DNA of 64,000 bases. Origin: Streptomyces sp. NBC_01283. Lineage in GTDB: Bacteria; Actinomycetota; Actinomycetes; Streptomycetales; Streptomycetaceae. Location of the stretch: positions 7,467,001 through 7,531,000 of the forward strand of contig NZ_CP108430.1 in NCBI RefSeq assembly GCF_041435335.1, written 5' to 3'. Both the position numbers and the translations under genes were made by a program. The notes beneath the pieces were generated by a model. That model did no database searches. It was not told the DNA's origin and worked only from the letters and a program-made list of their open reading frames with translations. Positions 8,336-17,921 of the stretch are shown here, in pieces. Each line of letters begins with the position of its first letter. The first letter of the stretch is position 1.

Positions 8336-9573
8336 TGCACCGCCCCATGGAAGAGCCACTACGCCCCGTCCGCCCCCACCCCGTCGAAGCCGCGGCCGGC
8401 TGGCCCGGCCCGCAGACGCCGCTGGGTCCCCCCGAGCCCTCGCACGTCGACCCCGCCGTGCTCGGCGCACTGCTCGCCCGGCACGGCTGGCGCCGGCGCG
8501 GGGGAGCGGCCGGACGCTACGCCCGCTGGACCCCGCCGGGGCCAGGCGGTGGCGGCACGAGTCTGCTGGTCCCGGAGAACAGGGCCTTCCCGGACTGCGA
8601 GGACCTGCTCGGCGAGGCGCTCACCGCCCTGGCGCGCAGCGCGTCGCCGTCCGCGCGCGACGTGCTCGTCGGGCTCACCGTGCCCAGCGACGAGATCCGC
8701 TGGTGCCGGGACGTCCCGGCCGGTCCCGCGGGCGCGGCCACCTGGACGGCGGAGGAACAACTGCGCTCGGCGGCACGGCAGATGCTGCTCGCCGGAGCCC
8801 TCGCGGCGCGCGGCCGTGCCGGGTACTACGGTGCGCGGCACCGCGGACCCGCCGCCGCGTCCCTGGAGAGCGTCCTGGTGGGGCCCGCTCCGGGCGGGCG
8901 GCAGCTCACCGCGTTCGTGCCCGTCCTGACCGGGCGGCTCCTCGCTGTACGGCTGCATCAGGCGCTGTACGCGGTCCGCGAGGCCGTGGACTACCAGCGC
9001 GCCACGGGTGGCATGGACGCGTTCGACGGCGCCGTCGAGGCAGGCGTCAGCCATGAGCTGACGGAGGCCGTCGTCGCCCTGGTGCGGGGCACGGAAGGGG
9101 CGCGGGTCGCGGTGGACTGGGCGCCCGCGGCCGGGGTGCCCGAGGGGTGCGCCGTCGACGCCGAGCCCGTCGAGTTCTCGCCCGGTGACCTGACGGTGCT
9201 GCGGGAGGCGAGCGCCCGCTATCTGCGGGACGAGCCGGCGATGCCGGTGCGGATCACGGGGGCCGTGGTGCGGATGCGGCGGTCGGGGCCGCGGGGTGAC
9301 GGCACGGTGCGGGTCCGGGTGCTCGCGGGCGCCGACGTCCCCCACGTACGCATGACCCTTGACGAGGAGTCGTACCGCATCGCGGGCCATGCCCATCTGG
9401 TGGGGCTGCCGATCCGGGTGCACGGACGGCTGGAGAGCAGGGGCGGGTTCCGGCGGCTCACCGGGGCCTCCGGCGTGGTGCCCGTGCAGGTGGACGAGGG
9501 GGAGAAGGACCGCCTGATGAAGTCGCTCCAGGAGAATCTCGACTTCTTCGAGGAGGCGTGCAGCGGGGACTGA
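8335..9573 (+). CDS. Unrecognised 412-aa protein coupled to the DUF4365 gene
   Basis: Begins at the ATG inside the TGATG overlap with the DUF4365 gene. I do not recognise its family. An N-terminal region of about 230 residues contains H-G-W-R-R, G-R-Y-A-R-W and L-L-V-P-E-N-R-A-F-P-D blocks. A helical middle follows. The C-terminal region (about 295-385) alternates Val/Arg strands with V-R-I-T-G-A-V-V and I-R-V-H-G-R-L-E-S segments, suggesting an OB-like or other small beta barrel. No signal peptide or membrane segment is visible. The strict coupling suggests a partner or regulatory subunit of the nuclease-like protein. thrS follows 120 bases later, with its own ribosome-binding site. Confidence 0.75.
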   Translation: MHRPMEEPLRPVRPHPVEAAAGWPGPQTPLGPPEPSHVDPAVLGALLARHGWRRRGGAAGRYARWTPPGPGGGGTSLLVPENRAFPDCEDLLGEALTALARSASPSARDVLVGLTVPSDEIRWCRDVPAGPAGAATWTAEEQLRSAARQMLLAGALAARGRAGYYGARHRGPAAASLESVLVGPAPGGRQLTAFVPVLTGRLLAVRLHQALYAVREAVDYQRATGGMDAFDGAVEAGVSHELTEAVVALVRGTEGARVAVDWAPAAGVPEGCAVDAEPVEFSPGDLTVLREASARYLRDEPAMPVRITGAVVRMRRSGPRGDGTVRVRVLAGADVPHVRMTLDEESYRIAGHAHLVGLPIRVHGRLESRGGFRRLTGASGVVPVQVDEGEKDRLMKSLQENLDFFEEACSGD

Positions 9574-9693
9574 GGCGGGGTGCGGCCGGGGCCGGGGAGA
9601 GAACCGTTTCGCGATGGGCGCCCCCGGCTCGGTACGATTCGTTTCGCGCGCAGGAGCAGACTGCCGCGACCCCCTTCAGGTAGGAGAAGACCG

Positions 9694-11670
9694 GTGTCAG
9701 ACGTCCGTGTGATCATCCAACGCGATTCCGAGCGGGAAGAGCGCGTGGTGACGACGGGCACTACGGCCGCCGAACTCTTCCCCGGGGAGCGCACCATCGT
9801 CGCCGCCCGCGTGGCCGGCGAGCTGAAGGACCTGGCGTACGCCGTGCGGGACGGCGAGGAGATCGAGCCGGTCGAGATCTCCTCCGAGGACGGCCTGAAC
9901 ATCCTGCGCCACTCCACCGCGCACGTGATGGCCCAGGCCGTGCAGGAGCTCTTCCCCGAGGCCAAGCTGGGCATCGGCCCGCCGGTCAAGGACGGCTTCT
10001 ACTACGACTTCGACGTCGAGAAGCCCTTCACGCCCGAGGACCTCAAGGCCGTCGAGAAGAAGATGCAGGAGATCCAGAAGCGCGGCCAGCGCTTCTCGCG
10101 CCGCGTCGTCACCGACGAGGCCGCCCGCGAGGAGCTCGCCGACGAGCCGTACAAGCTGGAGCTCATCGGCATCAAGGGCTCCGCGTCCAGCGACGACGGC
10201 GCGGACGTCGAGGTGGGCGGCGGCGAGCTGACCATCTACGACAACCTCGACCCGAAGTCCGGCGACCTGTGCTGGAAGGACCTCTGCCGCGGTCCCCACC
10301 TGCCCACCACCCGCAACATCCCGGCGTTCAAGCTGATGCGCAACGCCGCCGCGTACTGGCGGGGCAGCGAGAAGAACCCGATGCTCCAGCGCATCTACGG
10401 CACCGCCTGGCCCACCAAGGACGAGCTGAAGGCGCACCTGGAGTTCCTCGCCGAGGCCGAGAAGCGCGACCACCGCAAGCTGGGCAACGAGCTGGACCTG
10501 TTCTCCATCCCGGAGCAGATCGGCTCCGGCCTCGCGGTCTTCCACCCCAAGGGCGGCATCATCCGCCGGGTCATGGAGGACTACTCCCGCAAGCGGCACG
10601 AGGAGGAGGGGTACGAGTTCGTCTACACCCCGCACGCCACGAAGGGGAAGCTCTTCGAGACCTCGGGCCACCTGGACTGGTACGCCGACGGCATGTACCC
10701 GCCCATGCAGCTCGACGAGGGCGTGGACTACTACCTCAAGCCCATGAACTGCCCGATGCACAACCTCATCTTCGATGCGCGCGGGCGCTCGTACCGTGAA
10801 CTGCCGCTGCGTCTCTTCGAGTTCGGCACCGTGTACCGGTACGAGAAGTCGGGCGTCGTGCACGGTCTGACCCGTGCCCGCGGCTTCACCCAGGACGACG
10901 CGCACATCTACTGCACCAAGGAGCAGATGGCGGACGAGCTCGACTCGACGCTGACCTTCGTGCTGAACCTGCTGCGCGACTACGGCCTGACCGACTTCTA
11001 CCTGGAGCTGTCCACCAAGGACCCGGAGAAGTTCGTCGGCTCGGACGAGATCTGGGAAGAGGCCACCGAGACGCTGCGCAAGGTCGCCGAGAAGCAGGGC
11101 CTCCCGCTGGTCCCTGACCCGGGCGGCGCCGCGTTCTACGGTCCGAAGATCTCCGTGCAGTGCAAGGACGCCATCGGCCGCACCTGGCAGATGTCGACCG
11201 TGCAGCTCGACTTCAACCTGCCGGAGCGCTTCAACCTGGAGTACACCTCGCCGGACGGTTCCAAGCAGCGTCCGGTGATGATCCACCGCGCGCTCTTCGG
11301 TTCGATCGAGCGGTTCTTCGCGGTGCTTCTGGAGCACTACGCGGGCGCCATGCCGCCGTGGCTCGCCCCCGTGCAGGCGGTCGGCATCCCCGTCGGGGAC
11401 GCGCACATCCCGTACCTCCAGGAGTTCGCGGCCGAGGCCAAGAAGAAGGGTCTGCGGGTCGACGTGGACGCCTCGTCGGACCGCATGCAGAAGAAGATCA
11501 GGACGCAGCAGAAGCTGAAGGTCCCGTTCATGATCATCGTCGGTGACGACGACATGAACGCGGGCACGATCTCCTTCCGCTACCGCGACGGCTCGCAGGA
11601 GAACGGCATCCCGCGTGACGAGGCGCTGGCCAAGCTGCTCGACGTGGTGGAGAGCCGCCAGCAGGTGTGA
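9694..11670 (+). CDS. thrS: Threonyl-tRNA synthetase
   Basis: 658 residues from GTG 9694, with AGGAG seven bases upstream; the longer open frame upstream has no coding character. It charges tRNA-Thr. Domains in order: TGS domain (about 1-65), the editing domain with H-S-T-A-H, the class II catalytic core with the Zn-binding M-N-C-P-M-H segment, motif 2 (F-R-Y-E-like, here Y-R-Y-E-K-S-G) and motif 3 ([11 protein letters not shown]), and a C-terminal anticodon-binding domain. Length is normal. I see no T-box upstream. The next plus-strand gene is the HIT protein, the same neighbour as in mycobacteria, but here a channel gene on the other strand separates them. Confidence 0.97.
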   Translation: MSDVRVIIQRDSEREERVVTTGTTAAELFPGERTIVAARVAGELKDLAYAVRDGEEIEPVEISSEDGLNILRHSTAHVMAQAVQELFPEAKLGIGPPVKDGFYYDFDVEKPFTPEDLKAVEKKMQEIQKRGQRFSRRVVTDEAAREELADEPYKLELIGIKGSASSDDGADVEVGGGELTIYDNLDPKSGDLCWKDLCRGPHLPTTRNIPAFKLMRNAAAYWRGSEKNPMLQRIYGTAWPTKDELKAHLEFLAEAEKRDHRKLGNELDLFSIPEQIGSGLAVFHPKGGIIRRVMEDYSRKRHEEEGYEFVYTPHATKGKLFETSGHLDWYADGMYPPMQLDEGVDYYLKPMNCPMHNLIFDARGRSYRELPLRLFEFGTVYRYEKSGVVHGLTRARGFTQDDAHIYCTKEQMADELDSTLTFVLNLLRDYGLTDFYLELSTKDPEKFVGSDEIWEEATETLRKVAEKQGLPLVPDPGGAAFYGPKISVQCKDAIGRTWQMSTVQLDFNLPERFNLEYTSPDGSKQRPVMIHRALFGSIERFFAVLLEHYAGAMPPWLAPVQAVGIPVGDAHIPYLQEFAAEAKKKGLRVDVDASSDRMQKKIRTQQKLKVPFMIIVGDDDMNAGTISFRYRDGSQENGIPRDEALAKLLDVVESRQQV

Positions 11671-11694
11671 CCCCCTCCCGCTGACGCGTGGGAC

Positions 11695-11729
11695 GAGGCC
11701 CCCGGGAAGTTCAGCGCCCCGGGGGCCTC
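11695..11729. terminator. Bidirectional hairpin between thrS and the channel gene
   Basis: A 12-bp stem GAGGCCCCCGGG (11695-11706) pairs with 11718-11729. It sits between convergent genes and overlaps the last codons of the potassium-channel gene, so it can serve both. Confidence 0.65.
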
Positions 11730-12367
11730 TCGTCGTCCTCCCGAGCGAACACCTGGAGCAGCCACGACGAGAACGACCCCGTCACCGCGCCGAGCAGCGC
11801 GAGGCCGCAGGCCATCATGCCCACCGCGATCAGACGCCCCATCGGCGTCACGGGCGACACATCGCCGTAGCCCACGGTCGCCAGCGTGGCCGCCGCCCAC
11901 CACACCGCGTCCCCGAACGTATGGATCGTCGTGCCCCGTGCCGTGTGCTCCTGCTGGTAGACGGCGAGCGCCCCGGTGAAGCCGAGGAGCAGCGCGGAAA
12001 GACCGGCGTACGTGACCACGCGCGCGTGCAGCGCGAGACGCGGCCTCCCGTTTCTGCGCTGGATCGCCTCGTAGACGTGCACGACGCGCAGCGGCCGCAG
12101 CAGGGGCAGCACGAGGACCAGGGTGTCCAGCCAGTGGGTGCGCACGAAGCGGGGGCCCAGCCCGCTCAGCCGCCACCGGACCGCGTAGTCCACGGCGAAC
12201 GCGGCCCAGGCGGCCAGGAGCACCGCCAGACAGACGCCCCGCCACACCGCGGGCAGCCCGGCGGCGAGGACCCATACCGCGTACGCGGTCAGGTAGAGCA
12301 GCGAGGCCACGGCGAGCGGTGCCTCCGTGCGGTTCTCCCAGCGTGCCTGACGGCTGTCATCCCTCAT
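11711..12367 (-). CDS. Potassium channel, Kv-like
   Basis: A 218-residue inner-membrane channel. The selectivity filter T-V-G-Y-G-D is at residues 164-169, preceded by a pore helix and followed by the last transmembrane helix. Four further hydrophobic segments lie upstream, and the fourth (L-R-P-L-R-V-V-H-V) has spaced arginines like a reduced voltage sensor, giving the 6-TM voltage-gated layout. A short charged cytoplasmic C-terminus ends the protein, with no RCK/TrkA-N domain. It is predicted to form a tetrameric K+ channel in the cytoplasmic membrane. It starts at ATG 12367 and is divergent from the HIT gene. Confidence 0.9.
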   Translation of the reverse strand: MRDDSRQARWENRTEAPLAVASLLYLTAYAVWVLAAGLPAVWRGVCLAVLLAAWAAFAVDYAVRWRLSGLGPRFVRTHWLDTLVLVLPLLRPLRVVHVYEAIQRRNGRPRLALHARVVTYAGLSALLLGFTGALAVYQQEHTARGTTIHTFGDAVWWAAATLATVGYGDVSPVTPMGRLIAVGMMACGLALLGAVTGSFSSWLLQVFAREDDERPPGR

Positions 12368-12434
12368 CGCCCCAGCTTGGCCGTGCTGCGGCCGGCGGGC
12401 GCCCCGCCGACACGCTTCGATCGGGCGAAGTCAT

Positions 12435-12998
12435 ATGCTGCACTGCATGACGAGTGAGCCGGAGCAGCAGATCGGAGTGGGGACGCAGGACGCGTTCCAG
12501 CGCCTGTGGACGCCCCACCGGATGGCGTACATCCAGGGTGAGAACAAGCCGAGCGGTCCGGGGGCCGACGACGGCTGTCCCTTCTGCTCCATCCCGGCCA
12601 AATCCGACGAGGACGGCCTGGTGATCGCGCGGGGCGAGCAGGTGTACGCGGTGCTCAACCTCTACCCGTACAACGGCGGCCACTTGATGGTCGTGCCCTA
12701 CCGCCACGTCGCCGACTACACGGAGCTGACCGCCCCGGAGACGGCCGAACTCGCCGAGCTCACCAAGCAGGCCATGACGGCCCTGCGCACCGCCTCAGGC
12801 GCGCACGGCTTCAACATCGGCATGAACCAGGGCACGGTCGCCGGCGCCGGCATCGCCGCGCATCTGCACCAGCACATCGTGCCGCGCTGGGGCGGGGACA
12901 CGAACTTCATGCCGGTCGTCGGCCACACGAAGATCCTGCCGCAGCTGCTCGCGGACACCCGCAAGATGCTGGCCGACGCCTGGCCCGCCGCTCTCTGA
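12435..12998 (+). CDS. HIT-family hydrolase / Ap4A phosphorylase-like
   Basis: 187 residues. The C-terminal histidine triad H-L-H-Q-H-I (about residues 145-150) provides the nucleophilic His. An upstream C-P-F-C pair probably joins a zinc site. The domain is the HIT fold of diadenosine tetraphosphate phosphorylases/hydrolases; the mycobacterial counterpart next to thrS is described as an Ap4A phosphorylase. Two starts are possible: ATG 12435 or ATG 12447. Neither has a strong ribosome-binding site, but GGCGAAG lies just before the first, so I use that one. Placement beside thrS fits clearance of Ap4A, a by-product of aminoacyl-tRNA synthetases. Confidence 0.9.
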   Translation: MLHCMTSEPEQQIGVGTQDAFQRLWTPHRMAYIQGENKPSGPGADDGCPFCSIPAKSDEDGLVIARGEQVYAVLNLYPYNGGHLMVVPYRHVADYTELTAPETAELAELTKQAMTALRTASGAHGFNIGMNQGTVAGAGIAAHLHQHIVPRWGGDTNFMPVVGHTKILPQLLADTRKMLADAWPAAL

Positions 12999-13004
12999 CG
13001 CCCC

Positions 13005-14672
13005 TCACGCGTCGTACACGTCCGCCTTCCTCGGCATCGGGTCCTGGACCGCGCCGCTGAGGAAGCCGGAACGCGTACCGAACTTCTCCGTGTTCACGCC
13101 GTTCTCCTCGAGCACCTTGATGGCCGCCGAGTGCACCACGCGGAGCACCGGGGTGGCAGCGCGCAGGGCGTCGTCCGCCATGAAGCGGTGCCGCCACGGC
13201 TTGTCCGCCCAGGCGTGCCGCAGGCCGAAGGGTTCGGGGAGGACCAGCCTGCCGCCGAGGTGGTCCAGGATCGGCGGATACCAGGTGAAGGGCGCCCGCA
13301 CCGCGAGGCGCACGACCTCGTCGGCGTCGATCAGCGGCAGCTTGCGCTCCGTCGTCTCCCAGAACTTGATGGGCTTGGCGACCTGCTTGACCTTGGGGTC
13401 GGGCTTGCTGGTGAACAGCGAGTGGACCGGGCCGAGCGCGTGGCCGGTGACCTCGATGCGCAGGGTCTCGTGCAGGACGGTCACCGTGATCAGCATCGTG
13501 ATGACCAGCTGACCGTCCCAGAGGGTGAACTGGCAGCCCAGATAGTGCCGGTCGCCGCCGCCGAACTGCTGCTCGTTGCAGATCCGCTGTATCTCGTGGC
13601 CGCGGACCTGGAAGGCCTCGACCTCCGTGCCGCTGGGGCGTGAGACCGCCTTGGCGTTCTCCCCGATGGGGGAGACGATCCAGTGCTTTATCGACGGGGT
13701 CGGGAAACCGCCGGTGTGCAGCGGGCCGCGTTCCAGCATGCGCAGCTGGTCGTGCACGGACCGTATGACGTCCCAGCTGCGGAACGGATGGATCTCCGTG
13801 CCTTCCTTGCTGGACACCAGCTCCTCGGCGAGCTGCCAGCTGCCCCATCGCGTGCCCATGCCCAGTATTCCCTTGGGCCCGGCGTAGAAGACCGAGTTGC
13901 TCTGCTGCTCGGCGGAGAGGCGGGCCAGGCCCTGGCGGAGCTGCTCGGCGGTCGTCTCGCCCGGACTGCCCGGCACAGCCTCGGGGATCTTGGCGCCGAT
14001 GCCGCCGCCGGCCAGCAGGCTCGACCAGCGGTCGCGCAGGTCCCTCGCGGTGCGCTCGGCGATCATCTTGGCCCAGAACCAGCCCGCCACGGGGACGACG
14101 ATCGCCGCGCGGATGTACCAGCCGAGGAGGCCGCCGATCGGGAGCTTGATGAGAAAGATCACGGCGAGGACGCCCACGGCGACCATCACGGCCGTCGCGA
14201 TCGCGCTCGCCCGCTTGTTGTCCCGCTTGACGACCGCCTGCTTGGCCGTGAAGAGCAGCAGCCACAGGAGCAGTCCGGGCAGGAACAGCAGCCCGCACAG
14301 CACCATCACGACGGTGAGCCAGCGGTCGCGCTCCTTGCGGATGTTGTTCGCCGCGAGGCAGTGCTCGACGATCGACTGCGGCTCCATGCCGAAGGACTGG
14401 ATGAGCGGCTTGCGCGCGCCGCCGAGCATCCGCACCTGCACGGCACGTGCGAACGCCTCGCCCAGATTGGGTGCGAAGAGGGACCAAAGGCCCTTGTGCA
14501 CCTCGGACTTGTGCCATTCGTTGTTGGCGTCGAGGATTTTCGACACCTTGTCGTCGCGGTACGCGGCTGACGCGAGGGCATTCGTCGCCGCCGTCTGTCC
14601 CGCGGTCCCCGAGAGGGGGACCTGGGCCCCGGGCCTGAAGTCGAATCCGTCGTCCGCCACTGCCGCCCCCAT
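13005..14672 (-). CDS. Membrane protein of unknown function (555 aa)
   Basis: Starts at ATG 14672, with AAGGTAG nine bases upstream; the frame is open 44 codons further, but that stretch reads like non-coding leader. A soluble N-terminal part (about 1-130) is followed by two pairs of hydrophobic segments (about 135-175 and 195-235) separated by a basic loop. A large cytoplasmic C-terminal domain of about 300 residues has no recognisable motif. It is rich in charged residues and has a P-I-G-E-N-A-K-A-V segment and an R-G-H-E-I-Q-R-I motif. It ends 7 bases from the HIT gene (convergent). Related proteins occur widely in Streptomyces, but I know no function. Confidence 0.72.
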   Translation of the reverse strand: MGAAVADDGFDFRPGAQVPLSGTAGQTAATNALASAAYRDDKVSKILDANNEWHKSEVHKGLWSLFAPNLGEAFARAVQVRMLGGARKPLIQSFGMEPQSIVEHCLAANNIRKERDRWLTVVMVLCGLLFLPGLLLWLLLFTAKQAVVKRDNKRASAIATAVMVAVGVLAVIFLIKLPIGGLLGWYIRAAIVVPVAGWFWAKMIAERTARDLRDRWSSLLAGGGIGAKIPEAVPGSPGETTAEQLRQGLARLSAEQQSNSVFYAGPKGILGMGTRWGSWQLAEELVSSKEGTEIHPFRSWDVIRSVHDQLRMLERGPLHTGGFPTPSIKHWIVSPIGENAKAVSRPSGTEVEAFQVRGHEIQRICNEQQFGGGDRHYLGCQFTLWDGQLVITMLITVTVLHETLRIEVTGHALGPVHSLFTSKPDPKVKQVAKPIKFWETTERKLPLIDADEVVRLAVRAPFTWYPPILDHLGGRLVLPEPFGLRHAWADKPWRHRFMADDALRAATPVLRVVHSAAIKVLEENGVNTEKFGTRSGFLSGAVQDPMPRKADVYDA

Positions 14673-14804
14673 CGCCGCACTACCTTGCTGCTGCGGCTCT
14701 TCCCGACTTCCCTGCCTGGCACACCTGTTGATCAGGTCATCAGCGTATCGGTGTGCACCGGCATCCGGCAGGGCGCATCCGGTGCGCCCTGCCGGGGGCG
14801 TCAA

Positions 14805-17003
14805 CTAGGTGACGTCCTGGGCCTGTTCACGGATCCTCTCGGAGAGCTGCGGCGGCATGGGTTCGTGCCGTGCGTACGTGCGGCTGAAGCGTGCGGTGCC
14901 CTGCGAGAGGGACCGCAGGTCCACGGCGTAACGCCCGATCTCGATCTCCGGCACCTCGGCCCGTACGAGGGTGCGCCCGCCCGGTGCCTGCTCGGTCCCG
15001 ACCACCCGGCCGCGGCGCCCCGAGAAGTCGCTCATCACCGAGCCCACATGGTCGTCGCCGACCAGGACCCGCACCTCGGCGACCGGCTCCAGGAGATGGA
15101 TCCTGGCGTCGGCCGCGGCCTCGCGCAGGGCGAGCGCGCCCGCCGTCTGGAACGCGGCGTCGGAGGAGTCCACCGAGTGCGCCTTGCCGTCGAGCAGCGT
15201 GATGCGTACGTCGATCAGGGGGTAGCCCGCGGCCACACCCCTCGCGGCCTGCGCGCGCACGCCCTTCTCGACGGACGGGATGAACTGCCGGGGCACGGCG
15301 CCGCCGACGACCTTGTCGACGAACTCGATGCCGCTGCCGCCCGGCAGCGGTTCGACCTCGATCTCGCAGATCGCGTACTGGCCGTGGCCGCCGGACTGCT
15401 TCACATGACGGCCGCGCCCCGCCGATCTGCCCGCGAAGGTCTCCCGCAGGGAGACCTTGTGGGACACCACGTCGACCTGCACGCCGTACCGGCTGCGCAG
15501 CCGCTCCAGGGCGACATCGGCGTGGGCCTCGCCCAGGCACCACAGCACCACCTGATGGGTGTCCTGGTTCTGTTCCAGGCGCATCGTCGGGTCCTCGGCG
15601 ACCAGCCGGGAGAGCCCCTGGGAGAGCTTGTCCTCGTCCGCCTTGCTGTGCGCCTGGATGGCGAGCGGAAGCAGCGGGTCGGGCATGTCCCAGGGTTCCA
15701 TCAGGAGCGGATCGTCCTTGGCCGAGAGGGTGTCACCCGTCTCGGCGCGGTTCAGCTTGGCGACGCAGGCCATATCTCCCGCGATACAGCTGGAGAGCGT
15801 GCGCTGATGCTTGCCGAAGGGGGAGGAGAGCGCGCCGATGCGTTCGTCGACGTCGTGGTCCTCATGGCCGCGGTCGGCCAGGCCGTGCCCGGAGACGTGC
15901 ACCGTCTCGTCGGGGCGCAGGGTGCCGGAGAAGACCCGTACGAGCGAGACGCGTCCCACGTAGGGGTCGGACGCGGTCTTCACGACCTCGGCGACCAGCG
16001 GTCCCGCGGGATCGCAGGTGAGCGCGGGCCGCGCCTTGCCGCCGGGGGTGGTGACGGCGGGCGCCGGGTGCTCCAGGGGCGTGGGGAAGCCGCCCGTGAT
16101 CAGTTCGAGGAGTTCCACCGTGCCGATGCCCTGCCGGGCGCCCTCGGCCGCGGGGGCCGCCGCGAGCACGGGGTGGAAGATGCCGCGTGCCACGGCCCGT
16201 TCCAGATCGTCCACCAGGGTCTTGAAGTCGAGTTCCTCGCCGCTGAGGTAGCGGTCCATGAGGGACTCGTCCTCGCTCTCGGCGATGATCCCCTCGATCA
16301 GTTTGTCGCGTGCGTCCTCGATGAGGGGGAGCTGGTCCTCGCCCGGTTCGGACTCCTTCCGTTCGCCGGACGCGTAGTCGAAGATCCGCTGCGAGAGCAG
16401 CCCGACCAGACCGGTCACCGGTGCGTGGCCGTCCGGTCCCTTGGCGCCGTGCAACGGCAGGTACAGCGGCAGGACCGCGTCGGGGTCGTCGGCCCCGAAG
16501 GCCGCGGCGCAGGTCCGCGTCATCTCCCTGAAGTCGGCGCGGGCCGCCTCCAGGTGCGTCACCACGATGGCCCGCGGCATGCCGACCGCCGCGCACTCCT
16601 CCCACACCATGCGCGTCGCGCCGTCCACGCCGTCGGCCGCCGAAACGACGAAAAGGGCCGCGTCCGCCGCGCGCAGACCGGCCCGTAACTCGCCGACGAA
16701 ATCGGCGTACCCGGGTGTGTCCAGGAGATTGATCTTGAAGCCGTCCCATTCGACCGGCACCAGGGAAAGCTGTACCGAGCGCTGTTGCCGGTGCTCGATG
16801 TCGTCGTAGTCGGACACGGCTGTGCCGTCCTCCACACGGCCCGCCCGGTTCACCGCCCCCGCGGTCAGCGCGAGGGCCTCCACCAGAGTCGTCTTGCCCG
16901 ATCCGCTGTGGCCGACCAGCACCACATTCCGTACGGACGCGGGGTGGTCGGCCGCTGTAGCCCTGCCGGCGGCTCCGGGGTGTGCGTTCGCCTTGTCGCC
17001 CAT
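14805..17003 (-). CDS. Elongation factor G-like protein (EF-G2 type)
   Basis: 732 residues with the full EF-G architecture: G domain, domain II, and the III/IV/V region with K-Q-S-G-G-H-G-Q-Y in domain IV. The nucleotide-binding motifs are not canonical. The P-loop is G-H-S-G-S-G-K-T (31-38) instead of A-H-x-D-x-G-K-T. G3 is D-T-P-G-Y-A-D-F (95-102), which lacks the catalytic His. The NKxD motif is T-H-L-E (149-152). This fits the EF-G2/FusA2 paralogues of actinobacteria, which from memory do not support translocation; the housekeeping fusA is elsewhere. It starts with ATG 17003 and is divergent from the PI synthase operon. Confidence 0.9.
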   Translation of the reverse strand: MGDKANAHPGAAGRATAADHPASVRNVVLVGHSGSGKTTLVEALALTAGAVNRAGRVEDGTAVSDYDDIEHRQQRSVQLSLVPVEWDGFKINLLDTPGYADFVGELRAGLRAADAALFVVSAADGVDGATRMVWEECAAVGMPRAIVVTHLEAARADFREMTRTCAAAFGADDPDAVLPLYLPLHGAKGPDGHAPVTGLVGLLSQRIFDYASGERKESEPGEDQLPLIEDARDKLIEGIIAESEDESLMDRYLSGEELDFKTLVDDLERAVARGIFHPVLAAAPAAEGARQGIGTVELLELITGGFPTPLEHPAPAVTTPGGKARPALTCDPAGPLVAEVVKTASDPYVGRVSLVRVFSGTLRPDETVHVSGHGLADRGHEDHDVDERIGALSSPFGKHQRTLSSCIAGDMACVAKLNRAETGDTLSAKDDPLLMEPWDMPDPLLPLAIQAHSKADEDKLSQGLSRLVAEDPTMRLEQNQDTHQVVLWCLGEAHADVALERLRSRYGVQVDVVSHKVSLRETFAGRSAGRGRHVKQSGGHGQYAICEIEVEPLPGGSGIEFVDKVVGGAVPRQFIPSVEKGVRAQAARGVAAGYPLIDVRITLLDGKAHSVDSSDAAFQTAGALALREAAADARIHLLEPVAEVRVLVGDDHVGSVMSDFSGRRGRVVGTEQAPGGRTLVRAEVPEIEIGRYAVDLRSLSQGTARFSRTYARHEPMPPQLSERIREQAQDVT

Positions 17004-17261
17004 GCCTTGGCCTCCCGGTTACGTGCACGGTGAGGAGGCACAGCCCCCTCGGGGATGCTGGCTGCTCGCGGACACGCGGGGCCGCGTGCGGGTCGGCTCC
17101 GGCGACGCCCGCGGTGCTTTCGAGCTTTCCACTCGGGTCACTGTGCGTCCATACGTCGTACGCGATCGTGAGGGGGCGAGCCGGTCTGTCAACGTCGTGA
17201 CTACGATGGGCCAGCCGGTGGCCAACAGGGCCGCGCGGCTCACCGACCCCCCGGGAAGGCC

Positions 17262-17921
17262 ATGCTGAACAAGTACGCGCGTGCATTCTTCACGCGTGTT
17301 CTCACACCGTTCGCCGCGTTTCTCATCCGTCGCGGCGTGAGCCCCGACGCGGTCACGTTCATCGGCACGGCCGGTGTGGTGGCGGGCGCGCTGGTCTTCT
17401 TCCCCCGCGGCGAGTTCTTCTGGGGCACGATCGTCATCACGCTCTTCGTGTTCTCCGACCTCGTCGACGGGAACATGGCGCGGCAGCTGGGACGCTCCAG
17501 CCGCTGGGGAGCCTTCCTGGACTCGACGCTCGACCGGGTCGCCGACAGCGCGATCTTCGGCGGCCTCGCGCTCTGGTACGCGGGCTCAGGCGACGACAAC
17601 GTCCTGTGCGCCGTCTCCATCTTCTGCCTGGCCAGCGGCCAGGTGGTCTCGTACACGAAGGCGCGCGGCGAGGCGATCGGGCTGCCCGTCGCGGTCAACG
17701 GCCTGGTGGAGCGCGCCGAGCGCCTGGTGATCTCGCTGGTCGCCGCGGGCCTCGCGGGGCTGCACAAGTTCGGGGTCCCCGGCATCGACGTCCTGCTGCC
17801 CATCGCCCTGTGGATCGTCGCCGTCGGCAGTCTCGTCACGCTCGTCCAGCGCGTTGTGACCGTGCGCAGGGAGTCCGCCGAGGCGGACGCGGCCACGCAG
17901 GGCAGTGAGGCCACGTCGTGA
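17262..17921 (+). CDS. pgsA: Phosphatidylinositol phosphate synthase (CDP-alcohol phosphotransferase)
   Basis: A 219-residue membrane enzyme that joins CDP-diacylglycerol and inositol phosphate, the first step to phosphatidylinositol and PI-mannosides. The complete family signature is present: D-x2-D-G-x2-A-R-x8-G-x3-D-x3-D, starting D-L-V-D-G-N-M-A-R near residue 67. Six hydrophobic segments follow the family pattern. It starts with ATG 17262 after GGGAAGG. Its stop overlaps the next gene's GTG by 4 bases. The order PI synthase-acyltransferase-pimA is as in Mycobacterium, which decides this over a phosphatidylglycerol-phosphate synthase, although the symbol pgsA is used for both. Confidence 0.92.
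   Translation: MLNKYARAFFTRVLTPFAAFLIRRGVSPDAVTFIGTAGVVAGALVFFPRGEFFWGTIVITLFVFSDLVDGNMARQLGRSSRWGAFLDSTLDRVADSAIFGGLALWYAGSGDDNVLCAVSIFCLASGQVVSYTKARGEAIGLPVAVNGLVERAERLVISLVAAGLAGLHKFGVPGIDVLLPIALWIVAVGSLVTLVQRVVTVRRESAEADAATQGSEATS

Noticed and set aside
9574..9693. T-box riboswitch upstream of thrS
   Set aside because: The space is only 120 bases and has no specifier-loop or antiterminator sequence (TGGNACC-type). The spaces before hisS and alaS are even shorter.
9697..11406. Long open frame on the minus strand across thrS
   Set aside because: It mirrors the codon pattern of thrS; the antisense product is Val/Leu/Glu/Arg/Gly-rich without any domain. Similar long antisense frames over pdxS/pdxT, secD, relA, alaS, aroC/aroE and the 3.6-6.1 kb membrane-protein gene were rejected for the same reason.
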